Positions 56,791-64,000 of a DNA stretch of 64,000 nucleotides are shown here, in pieces. A program made the position numbers and the translations under genes. The notes below the pieces were generated by a model. The model was not told the origin of the DNA, did no database searches, and worked only from the letters and a program-made list of their open reading frames with translations. Each line of letters begins with the position of its first letter. The first letter of the stretch is position 1. Origin of the DNA: Caulobacter rhizosphaerae. GTDB lineage: Bacteria > Pseudomonadota > Alphaproteobacteria > Caulobacterales > Caulobacteraceae. Location of the stretch: assembly GCF_010977555.1 (NCBI RefSeq), contig NZ_CP048815.1, forward strand, positions 186,001 to 250,000, read 5' to 3'.

Positions 56791-58446
56791 TCACGCCAGC
56801 TTTTCCTCGATCAGGGCCGTCGTCCTGTCCAGGCCGAAGATCGCCGCGAACGAACCGAAACGCGGCCCCTGGCTCTGGCCCAGCAGCACCTCGTACAGCG
56901 CCTGGAACCAGGCGCGCAGCGGGTCGAAGCCGTGGTCCTTGCCCACCGCGAACACCTCGTTCTGGATCAGCTCGGCGTCCTGGCAGCCGGCTGGCAGGGC
57001 TTTTAGGCGGGCCAGCAGGTCGAGGATCGCCGCGCGCTCCTTGTCGTCCGGAGCCCGGAACGCCTTCGTCGGCTTCACGAAGTCGTCGTAATAGTTGATC
57101 GCGTAGCCGGCCAGGCGGTCCAGCAGCGGCTGGCTCTCCGGCGTCGCGCCGGGAATGTAGCGCGACAGGAAGCCCCAGAGGATTTCCTTGTCCGAGGCGT
57201 TGGCGGCCGAGACCAGGTTCAGCATCAGGCTGAACGAGACCGGCGAGCCGTATTGCGGCGGGCGGCCCGAATGGACGTGCCAGACCGGATTGTCCAACTG
57301 CTTGGCCGCTTCCTGGCGCGGATAGGCGTCCAGCTGCTGGAGGTACTCGTCGGTCGCCTTGGGGATGACGTCGAAATAGAGCTTCTTGGCCGACTTGGGG
57401 CTCTGGAACATGTAGTAGGACAGGCTTTCGGGCGCGCCGTAGCGCAGCCAGTCCTCCATCGACAGGCCGTTGCCCTTGGACTTGGAGATCTTCTGCGAGT
57501 TCTCGTCCAGGAAGAGCTCGTAGTTGAAGCCTTCGGGCGCAACGCCGCCCAGCGCCTTGCAGATCTGGGCCGAGGCCTTGACCGAGTCGATCAGGTCCTT
57601 GCCGCTCATCTCGTAGTCGACGCCCAGGGCCGTCCAGCGCATGGCCCAGTCGGGCTTCCACTGCATCTTCACATGGCCGCCGGTCACCGGGACCTCGACC
57701 TTCGATCCGTCCTCGTCCTGGAAGACGATCGTGCCCTTCTCGATGTTGCGCTCCAGCGTTGGGACCTGCAGCACCTTGCCGGTCGAGGGGCTGATCGGCA
57801 GGAACGGCGAATAGGAGGCGCGTCGTTCCTCGCCCAGGGTCGGCAGCATGACCTTCTGAATGGCGTCGAAACGCTCAAGCGCCGTCAGCAGCGTTTCGTC
57901 GAACCGCCCGCCCTTGTAGCACTCGGTCGACGAGACGAACTCGTAGTCGAAGCCGAAGCCATCCAGGAACGCGCGCAGGCGGGCGTTGTTGTGGGCGCCG
58001 AAGCTGTCATGGGTGCCGAACGGGTCGCGGACCAGGGTCAGCGGCTTGCCCAGGTCCTCGATCAGCGGCTGCTTGTTCTCGATGTTGTCGGGAACCTTGC
58101 GCAGGCCGTCCATGTCGTCGCTGAAGGCGATCAACCGGGTGGGGATAGCGTCGTCGGTCAGGGCGCGGAAGGCGCTGCGCACCATGGTCGTGCGCGCCAC
58201 CTCGCCGAAGGTGCCCAGGTGCGGCAGGCCCGAGGGGCCGTAGCCGGTCTCCAGGATCACCGGCCGGGCCAAGGGGGGGAAGGTCTTCACCGCCTCGTCG
58301 GCCTTGCCCGCATGGATCAGGACCGAGGCCAGGTCGCGTTCGGCGTCGGACAGACGCAGGCGCAGGATGCGGGCGAGCAGGGCGCGCGCCTGCTCGAACG
58401 GCCAGGATCGAGCGTCGCGGGCGAGGGGGGAGAGGCCTTCAAACAT
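56791..58446 (-). CDS. lysK: Class I lysyl-tRNA synthetase
   Basis: A 551-residue class I LysRS, the form found in many alphaproteobacteria and archaea instead of the usual class II enzyme. The HIGH-like motif is in [17 protein letters not shown] (near residue 73), and the KMSKS-like motif is KISKSKGNG (near 320). It attaches lysine to tRNA-Lys. Single-copy housekeeping gene, not linked to its neighbours. Confidence 0.95.
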   Translation of the reverse strand: MFEGLSPLARDARSWPFEQARALLARILRLRLSDAERDLASVLIHAGKADEAVKTFPPLARPVILETGYGPSGLPHLGTFGEVARTTMVRSAFRALTDDAIPTRLIAFSDDMDGLRKVPDNIENKQPLIEDLGKPLTLVRDPFGTHDSFGAHNNARLRAFLDGFGFDYEFVSSTECYKGGRFDETLLTALERFDAIQKVMLPTLGEERRASYSPFLPISPSTGKVLQVPTLERNIEKGTIVFQDEDGSKVEVPVTGGHVKMQWKPDWAMRWTALGVDYEMSGKDLIDSVKASAQICKALGGVAPEGFNYELFLDENSQKISKSKGNGLSMEDWLRYGAPESLSYYMFQSPKSAKKLYFDVIPKATDEYLQQLDAYPRQEAAKQLDNPVWHVHSGRPPQYGSPVSFSLMLNLVSAANASDKEILWGFLSRYIPGATPESQPLLDRLAGYAINYYDDFVKPTKAFRAPDDKERAAILDLLARLKALPAGCQDAELIQNEVFAVGKDHGFDPLRAWFQALYEVLLGQSQGPRFGSFAAIFGLDRTTALIEEKLA

Positions 58447-58642
58447 GGCGCGGGGTATAAGCGGTGTAGGCGGCCGAAGCTAGGTTTCCAGTGCGGTTCG
58501 GCGCCCGCTTTTAGTCCGAGGCCGCTGCGGCGCGCCTTCGGTCCGGGTCTTGAGCGCCGGGCCCTGATCATCGATGACGAACACCGCCGAAGTTTCGCCA
58601 CCGAAGTTTGGCGCTACGCCATGGCGGTCTCCGGGCGCGACC

Positions 58643-60763
58643 TCAGGGGGAAGGCGAGGCTTGTGACCCCGCCAGCCTGGCGATCGTCTCGATGAGATCG
58701 CCGGCGAGGATCGGCTTGGTCAGGAAGGCGTCGGCCCCCGCGCCCAGGCCGGCGGTCTCGTGTTCCGGCAAGGCGTTGGCGGTCAACATCACGATCGGTG
58801 TCGCGACCGCGCCGACGTCGCGTTCGGCCGCGCGAATGTGGGTTATGGCTTCCAGGCCGCCCATATTGGGCATCTGCATGTCCATGAGCACCAGGTCGTA
58901 GCCGCCGGGGCGGAAGCGTGCGACCGCTTCCCGCCCGTCGACAGCCATGGTCAGATCCACGTCCAGGCCGTCGAGCATCAGGCTCACCACCCGGCGATTG
59001 ATGTCGTGGTCTTCGGCCAACAGAATCCTCAGCGTTCGCCCTGCCGCCAGGGTCGGCTGCGCGAAATCCTGCAGCGGGAGAGCGTGATCATTTTCCGCCG
59101 CCACGGCCAGGGGCAGGCGCACGGTGAAGCGCGACCCTTCGCCAGGCGCCGAAGCCGCCTCGATCTCGCCGTTCATCAGGCGCGTCAGGGCCTGCGAAAT
59201 CGACAGGCCAAGGCCCGTGCCGCCGAACCGTCGGGTGATCGAGCCGTCGGCCTGGGCGAAGCGCGCGAAGAGGCGCCGACCCGTCTCCGCGTCGAAACCG
59301 ATCCCAGTGTCGGTGATCGTCAGACTCAGCGCCTGAGCCCCGTCGATTTCGGCCTCCGCGTCGACGCTCAGTTCGACCCGACCCCGATCGGTGAACTTGA
59401 TGGCGTTCGAAATCAGGTTGCCGAGGATCTGCTTTAGGCGCGCGGCGTCGCCAATGTGTCGGTTGGCCACGGTCGGCGCAATCCGAAGCTCTAAGGCCAG
59501 GCCCTTCTCCTCGGCCTTGGCCCGAAACAGGTCGACAATGGCGCCGCAGGTGGCCCGAAGATCGAAGCTTTCGGCGTGAATGGCCAATTCCCCAGCCTCG
59601 ACCCGGGCGAGATCCAAAACGTCGTTGAGCAAGACCTGCAAGGAATCGGCGCTGGTTTCGACAAGGTGGACCATGTCTCGCTGTCGCGGCCCCAGATCGG
59701 TCCGAGCCAGCGCTCCGACGACGCCGATGATGCCGTTCATTGGAGTTCGGATCTCATGGCTCATATTGGCCAGAAATTCCGATTTGGAGCGGCTGGCCGC
59801 TTCGGCCTTCTCTTTGGCCTTGCGTACCGCCGCATAGGCGCGCTCCAGCCGCTGGGCGCTGCGGTTGCGGACGCTGAGCGCGGCGGTGGCGGGGACGGCG
59901 GCGGCGAAGGCGGAGGCGATGAACAGCTGGATCATGAACTGTTGGCGATACGGATCCGCCGGGGCCATGAAGGCGACCGGCCCGTGTCCGTTGGCCGTCA
60001 GGGCCATGGCGATGACGCCGGCCGTCAGCACCGATGCGTAGACCCAGCCAGGCCCTGCGCGGAAGGCCGTCAGCACCAGGGCGGGCATGACCAGCGTCAG
60101 GGCGATGAACTGGTCGCTGATGAAGGCGACGACCGTCAGGATGACGGTGAGCGCCAGCAGCAGGAAGCGCTCGAGGCGCGGGGCCGCCGCCGCATGGAAC
60201 AGGCGCTCTTGCTTGAACGGCAGCAGCGCCGCCGGCGTCGCGATCAGCAGCCCAAGGCCATCCTCCAGCGCCCATTGCAGCCAGGCGTGGGCAAAATCGG
60301 CCAACGAGCCGTCGAGCAGGCCAACCAGGATCTGACCGACCAGCGCTTCCAGCCCCGCCGCGACCGCGGCGATCAGGGTGAAGATGAACAGGCGCCGGGC
60401 GCGCGAGAGATCCAGCGCTGCTCCGCAGAAGCTACGCGTCAGCATCGCCCCGCCGAAAGCCAGCGCCTGGTTCAGGCTGCTGAACAACAACGCGTGCGTC
60501 AGGTCGATCCGGCCGATCCAGTTGTGGGTGATGTCCACTGCGAAACAGGCGAGGCAAAAGCCGAGTCCGAGCTGCGGCGACAGCACCAGGATCGCGGCCA
60601 GCAGGATGCCGTTGGACGGGAAGAAGGCGACGGCGTCGCTGATGTCGCGACAGAACAGCCAGATGCAGAGCTCGATGGCGACATAGGCCAGGAACAGCGC
60701 CGCCGCGGTCGGCAGGCCTCGCGGCGGATCGGCCGGCCGATAGAGGCGAAGGCGCACGGCCAT
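58643..60763 (-). CDS. Hybrid sensor histidine kinase/response regulator with MASE1 sensor
   Basis: A 706-residue membrane kinase. The N-terminal 300 residues form a MASE1-type membrane sensor with about eight segments ([18 protein letters not shown] near its start, [17 protein letters not shown] near its end). HisKA follows with [20 protein letters not shown] (His near residue 337), HATPase motifs [27 protein letters not shown] and [10 protein letters not shown], then a receiver with phospho-Asp in [13 protein letters not shown] (near 626). The ATG at 60763 ([10 protein letters not shown]) is preferred over the longer frame. Divergent from the kduI operon, so a link with sugar sensing is possible but unproven. 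Confidence 0.95.
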   Translation of the reverse strand: MAVRLRLYRPADPPRGLPTAAALFLAYVAIELCIWLFCRDISDAVAFFPSNGILLAAILVLSPQLGLGFCLACFAVDITHNWIGRIDLTHALLFSSLNQALAFGGAMLTRSFCGAALDLSRARRLFIFTLIAAVAAGLEALVGQILVGLLDGSLADFAHAWLQWALEDGLGLLIATPAALLPFKQERLFHAAAAPRLERFLLLALTVILTVVAFISDQFIALTLVMPALVLTAFRAGPGWVYASVLTAGVIAMALTANGHGPVAFMAPADPYRQQFMIQLFIASAFAAAVPATAALSVRNRSAQRLERAYAAVRKAKEKAEAASRSKSEFLANMSHEIRTPMNGIIGVVGALARTDLGPRQRDMVHLVETSADSLQVLLNDVLDLARVEAGELAIHAESFDLRATCGAIVDLFRAKAEEKGLALELRIAPTVANRHIGDAARLKQILGNLISNAIKFTDRGRVELSVDAEAEIDGAQALSLTITDTGIGFDAETGRRLFARFAQADGSITRRFGGTGLGLSISQALTRLMNGEIEAASAPGEGSRFTVRLPLAVAAENDHALPLQDFAQPTLAAGRTLRILLAEDHDINRRVVSLMLDGLDVDLTMAVDGREAVARFRPGGYDLVLMDMQMPNMGGLEAITHIRAAERDVGAVATPIVMLTANALPEHETAGLGAGADAFLTKPILAGDLIETIARLAGSQASPSP

Positions 60764-61274
60764 GCGGAGGGCTCCTCTCGGCCCGAAGGCGCGGTTCTCC
60801 GGCCCCGTCTTATGCCGCAGGAGAGCGGCGGCAAGGTCAAGGAACGGTAAAACCCGGTGGCGCAGTTTGTCGCATCCCGCGCCGCGATCATCGAAGAGCG
60901 TGCGGTGTCTGGTCATTCCTCGATCCGCCAGAGGCGGTCGCGCGAGCGCTTTTCGAAATCGTGATCATCCAGCGGCGTCGGGTACTTTAACGGTCCAGCG
61001 ACGCCCGTTTCAAATTAACAAGCAGAATACCGTAAATCGAAACGGTATTTGTTGCTCAGTTCGGCCCCTGCGGCGATAAATGAGTGCAAGTCGGCCATCA
61101 AATCCGGATCGTAAAATGGATGCGTTCCGATTTGTGGGCTTGCGTTTCAAAAATCTATTTGTCAGATAAATGCGGAAGCGGCGCATTTAAAGTGACGGGG
61201 GAGCCTGTGGACCACACTACGGCAGGCGCACCCCGCACCGACGGCCGGGCCAGTTGGGTCGGGGATTTCGGGCT
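60764..61274. promoter_or_regulatory. Divergent regulatory region of the kinase and kduI operon
   Basis: A 511-base gap whose right half is clearly AT-richer. It contains the inverted repeat at 61026-61049 listed next. The kinase frame can be extended into its left half, but without a convincing start. No gene of its own is seen. Confidence 0.6.
61026..61049. promoter_or_regulatory. Operator-like inverted repeat upstream of kduI
   Basis: AATACCGT (61026-61033) and ACGGTATT (61042-61049) are perfect complements around an 8-base spacer. The site lies about 230 bases before the kduI start. A palindrome of this size and AT/GC pattern is typical for a dimeric repressor of sugar-acid catabolism such as a GntR- or LacI-type protein; which regulator binds it is inference. 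Confidence 0.55.
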
Positions 61275-62126
61275 TTGACGTACGACAAGGTTTTCTACGC
61301 CACCCATCCGGCGATGATGGCGGGCGCGAGCAATCAGGATCTTCGTGACCGGTATCTGATCGAAAGCCTGTTCGTCGACGGCGCCGTCAAGCTCAACTAT
61401 CTGCATCAGGAACGGCTGGTCATCGGCGGCGCCGCGCCTCTCGATGCGGCGATCGCCCTGCCGGCCCAAGCCGAGCCGCCGTCGCAGGCAGGGCAACCGT
61501 TCCTGGCGGCGCGGGAGATGGGCGTCGTCAATGTCGGCCAGGGCGCTGGCCGGGTGACGGTGGACGGGCAGGTCTTCGTCCTTGAGCCGCTCGACGCCCT
61601 CTACATCACCCGCGGCGCCGTCGATGTCCGGTTCGAGAGCCTCGACCTAGAGGGTCCCGCCCGTTTCTACCTCGCCTCGACTCCGGCCCACGTCGCTTTC
61701 GAAACCAAAGGATTGTCGACGGCGGCGGCGATCCCCCTCGAACGCGGGGCGCGCGAGAGCGCCAACCATCGGATCATCTATCAGCTGGTGGTGCCCGGCG
61801 TCTGTGCTTCGGCCCAATTGCTGCTAGGTCTGACGATCCTGCAACCGGGCAGCGTCTGGAACACCATGCCGCCGCATCTGCACGACCGTCGTTCCGAGGC
61901 CTATTTCTACTTCCGTCTCGGCGCGGAGGAGCGGGCGCTCCATTTTATGGGCGAGCCTCAGGCCACGCGGCATCTGGTCGTCGCCAACGAGCAGGCGGTG
62001 ATCTGCCCGCCCTGGTCAGTCCACAGCGGCGTCGGAACCGGCTGCTACGCCTTCATCTGGGCGATGGGCGGGGAAAACCTCGACTATGACGACATGAACG
62101 TGCTCGACATCTGCCAGCTGCAGTGA
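61275..62126 (+). CDS. kduI: 5-dehydro-4-deoxy-D-glucuronate isomerase
   Basis: A 283-residue cupin enzyme (KduI) that converts 5-keto-4-deoxyuronate to 2,5-diketo-3-deoxygluconate in pectin/polyuronide breakdown. The zinc-binding signature is [18 protein letters not shown] (near residue 196), with [13 protein letters not shown] and [18 protein letters not shown] at the end, all standard. No ATG starts this frame; TTG at 61275 ([12 protein letters not shown]) fits the family length, TTG at 61254 is the alternative. Followed by the GH88/105 gene, which makes its substrate. Confidence 0.96.
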   Translation: MTYDKVFYATHPAMMAGASNQDLRDRYLIESLFVDGAVKLNYLHQERLVIGGAAPLDAAIALPAQAEPPSQAGQPFLAAREMGVVNVGQGAGRVTVDGQVFVLEPLDALYITRGAVDVRFESLDLEGPARFYLASTPAHVAFETKGLSTAAAIPLERGARESANHRIIYQLVVPGVCASAQLLLGLTILQPGSVWNTMPPHLHDRRSEAYFYFRLGAEERALHFMGEPQATRHLVVANEQAVICPPWSVHSGVGTGCYAFIWAMGGENLDYDDMNVLDICQLQ

Positions 62127-62194
62127 CCCAGGCGCCTCGCGGCGGGACGAAACAACAAAGGAGCCGGGCGAACCCGGCTTGGACGGAGGAAGCG

Positions 62195-63391
62195 ATGAAG
62201 TCTGTTTTTCGCGCGGCGGTCGGGGTCGCGGCCTTGCTGGCGACGTGCACACCGCTGGCCGCAACGGCCGCCCAGACGCCGCCGGCAGTCTCCCAGGCCG
62301 CGTCCGTTCCCTATGCCCGGGCCGACGTGCTGCGCCTGGCCGAGAAGGTCGCCGACTACCAGCTGGCCACCATGGCGGCCGGCTATATTCCGCCCAACAC
62401 GTCGCGCGATACGGCTGACCTGAAGGGATGGGTGCAGGGCGCTCTGTTCGTCGGGCTGCGGGACTTGGCCGATCGGTCGGACAACCCCGCCTATCGCCAG
62501 GCGATCCTGGCGCGGGGCCTGGCCAACCAGTGGGAACTGGGCAAGCGCTTCTATCACGCTGACGACCACGTGATCGGTCAGGCCTATCTCTGGGCCTCGC
62601 GTCATGGCGGCGGCGACGCGGCGATCGGTCCGCTGCGCCAGCGGTTCGACGCCATCCTGGCCTATCCCCCCAAGGTCGGGCTGGAGCATGCCGAATATAC
62701 CGACCCGCGCGGCGTCGACTGCAGCCAGCGCTGGTGCTGGAGCGACGCCCTGTTCATGGCGCCCGCGACCTGGTTCGAGCTGAGCACGGTCACCGGCGAT
62801 CCGCGCTACGCGGCCTATGCCCGCAAGGAATTCGCGGCGGTGACAGACTTCCTCTACGACAAGGATGAGCATCTCTATTACCGGGACTCGCGGTTCTTCA
62901 CCCGTCGCGGGTCGAACGGTGAGAAGGTGTTCTGGAGCCGGGGCGACGGCTGGGTGTTTGCGGGCTTGGCCCGTATCATCCCTCTGCTGCCGGCCGGCGA
63001 TCCCGATCGCGCCCGCATGGAAGTGGTCTTCAAGGAGATGGCCGGCAAGCTGAAGACGATCCAGAAGCCAGACGGCTACTGGTCGCCGTCCCTGCTGTCC
63101 GATCCGGCCAAGTCGCCGCCGGAATCCAGCGGCACGGCCTTCTTCACCTATGGCATGGCCTGGGGCGTCAAGAGCGGGCTGCTCGACCGGGCCGGCTACG
63201 AGCCCGTGGCCCGCAAGGGGTGGGTGGCCCTGACGCGCGCGGTGCATCCGGACGGCAAGTTCGGCTACGTCCAGCCGGTCTCGGACCGCCCGGAGAGCGT
63301 CAGCTATGACGACACCCAGTTCTACGGCGTCGGCGCCTTCCTGCTGGCGGCGACGGCGATGGCCGATCTCGACCTCAAGCCGGCGCGATAG
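62195..63391 (+). CDS. GH88/GH105 unsaturated uronyl hydrolase
   Basis: A 398-residue secreted or periplasmic enzyme with a signal peptide (CTPLAATAAQTPP). The six-hairpin (alpha/alpha)6 barrel family is recognised by ADYQLATMAAGY, HVIGQAYLWASRH, DCSQRWCWSDALFMAPATWF (catalytic Asp in the last, near residue 184) and FWSRGDGWVFAGLARIIPLL. It releases unsaturated galacturonate or rhamnogalacturonate ends, the substrate route to KduI. GGAGGA precedes the ATG. Operon with kduI and the next gene. Confidence 0.93.
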   Translation: MKSVFRAAVGVAALLATCTPLAATAAQTPPAVSQAASVPYARADVLRLAEKVADYQLATMAAGYIPPNTSRDTADLKGWVQGALFVGLRDLADRSDNPAYRQAILARGLANQWELGKRFYHADDHVIGQAYLWASRHGGGDAAIGPLRQRFDAILAYPPKVGLEHAEYTDPRGVDCSQRWCWSDALFMAPATWFELSTVTGDPRYAAYARKEFAAVTDFLYDKDEHLYYRDSRFFTRRGSNGEKVFWSRGDGWVFAGLARIIPLLPAGDPDRARMEVVFKEMAGKLKTIQKPDGYWSPSLLSDPAKSPPESSGTAFFTYGMAWGVKSGLLDRAGYEPVARKGWVALTRAVHPDGKFGYVQPVSDRPESVSYDDTQFYGVGAFLLAATAMADLDLKPAR

Positions 63392-63399
63392 GGGCGACC

Positions 63400-64000
63400 A
63401 TGCATAAGCGTGATTTCATGAAGGCGGCCCTCGTCGGCGCCGCGACCCTGGGGGGCGGCGCTGCCAGCGCGGCCAAGCCTGCCGCCGCACCGGTCGACGA
63501 CCGCGCCTACATGGCCGGACTGCTGGAGAAGATCGCCAGCCCGGTGCTGTCGGCGATGTCGAAGGGCCAACTGAAGAAAGCCTTTCCGCTGGAGCTCAGC
63601 CCGACCTGGGACGGGCGCGAGTCCGGCGTGGCCTACCTGGAGTGCTTCGGCCGCATGATCTCGGGCCTGTCGCCCTGGCTGGCCCTGCCCGAGGACGCCA
63701 CCGCCGAGGGCAAGGTCCGCAAGCGGCTGACGGAACAGGCCCTGCAGAGCTATGTCCACGCCGTGGACCCGGCCAGTCCGGACTACCTGCTGTGGCGCGG
63801 CCATGGTCAGGCCCTGGTGGATTCGGCCTATTTCACCCAGGCCCTCCTGCGCGCCCCCAAGGCCCTGTGGGAGCCGTTGGACGCGACGACCAAGAAGCGG
63901 GTCGTCGAGGAGATCAAGGGCCTGCGCCGGGTCAATCCGCCCTTCATCAACTGGCTGCTGTTCGCGGCGATGAACGAGGCGTTCCTGCTGCAGATCGGCG
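63400..64000 (+). CDS. DUF2264 family protein, 3' end outside window
   Basis: The first 200 residues are visible. The N-terminus MHKRDFMKAALVGAATLGGG looks like an export signal of the Tat kind, though the second Arg of the pair is Lys-Arg here. The mature part reads KAFPLELSPTWDGRESGVAY, LECFGRMISGLSPWLALPE and RGHGQALVDSAYFTQALLRA, which match the DUF2264 family, found in polysaccharide-utilisation loci and possibly (alpha/alpha)6-barrel glycosidases. It begins 8 bases after the GH88/105 stop. Confidence 0.88.
   Translation, partial: MHKRDFMKAALVGAATLGGGAASAAKPAAAPVDDRAYMAGLLEKIASPVLSAMSKGQLKKAFPLELSPTWDGRESGVAYLECFGRMISGLSPWLALPEDATAEGKVRKRLTEQALQSYVHAVDPASPDYLLWRGHGQALVDSAYFTQALLRAPKALWEPLDATTKKRVVEEIKGLRRVNPPFINWLLFAAMNEAFLLQIG

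Overview
The window looks like a chromosomal segment of a high-GC alphaproteobacterium, most likely Caulobacter or a close relative. This is an inference from GC-rich coding bias, a class I lysyl-tRNA synthetase, a DUF2141 plus carotenoid-oxygenase pair, hybrid histidine kinases of CHASE4 and MASE1 type, and a minimal VirB/VirD4 operon preceded by LuxR- and XRE-type regulator sequences. No rRNA, tRNA or CRISPR array was recognised.

Region 1 (1-9 kb) is accessory. It holds the 3' part of an RHS/YD-repeat toxin, its overlapping immunity gene, a RES/Xre toxin-antitoxin pair, a decayed alpha/beta hydrolase, a small unknown protein and a hybrid histidine kinase.

Region 2 (9-20.4 kb) starts with a giant autotransporter (9075-15366). 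It contains eleven near-identical 261-bp Ig-like repeats and one extra base that breaks the frame inside the array. Then come a haloacetate-dehalogenase-like hydrolase, a carotenoid oxygenase (frameshifted just after its Tat signal) with its DUF2141 partner, and a complete IS3-family element with a -1 slippery site.

Region 3 (20.4-37.7 kb) is a conjugation island. It has a fused nucleotidyltransferase-HEPN protein, a LuxR-type regulator, a stub of an XRE regulator, then virB1-virB11, virD4, an LPD7-type accessory protein and a TraA-type relaxase-helicase, all on the + strand. The virB genes are nearly all joined by stop/start overlaps. No integrase or replication gene is visible.

Region 4 (37.7-56.6 kb) is a surface-polysaccharide cluster. 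Pgm and GalE supply UDP-sugars, rfbCBDA make dTDP-L-rhamnose, and Ugd plus a UDP-glucuronate epimerase supply UDP-uronic acids. Two glycosyltransferases, a serine-acetyltransferase-like enzyme, two membrane O-acyltransferases, a Wzx-like flippase, a Wzy-like polymerase and a secreted beta-helix protein complete the set.

Region 5 (56.8-64 kb) holds class I lysyl-tRNA synthetase and a MASE1 hybrid kinase. Divergently from the kinase begins a polyuronide (pectin-like) catabolic operon: kduI, a GH88/105 unsaturated uronyl hydrolase and a DUF2264 protein cut by the window end. A clear operator-like inverted repeat lies upstream of kduI.
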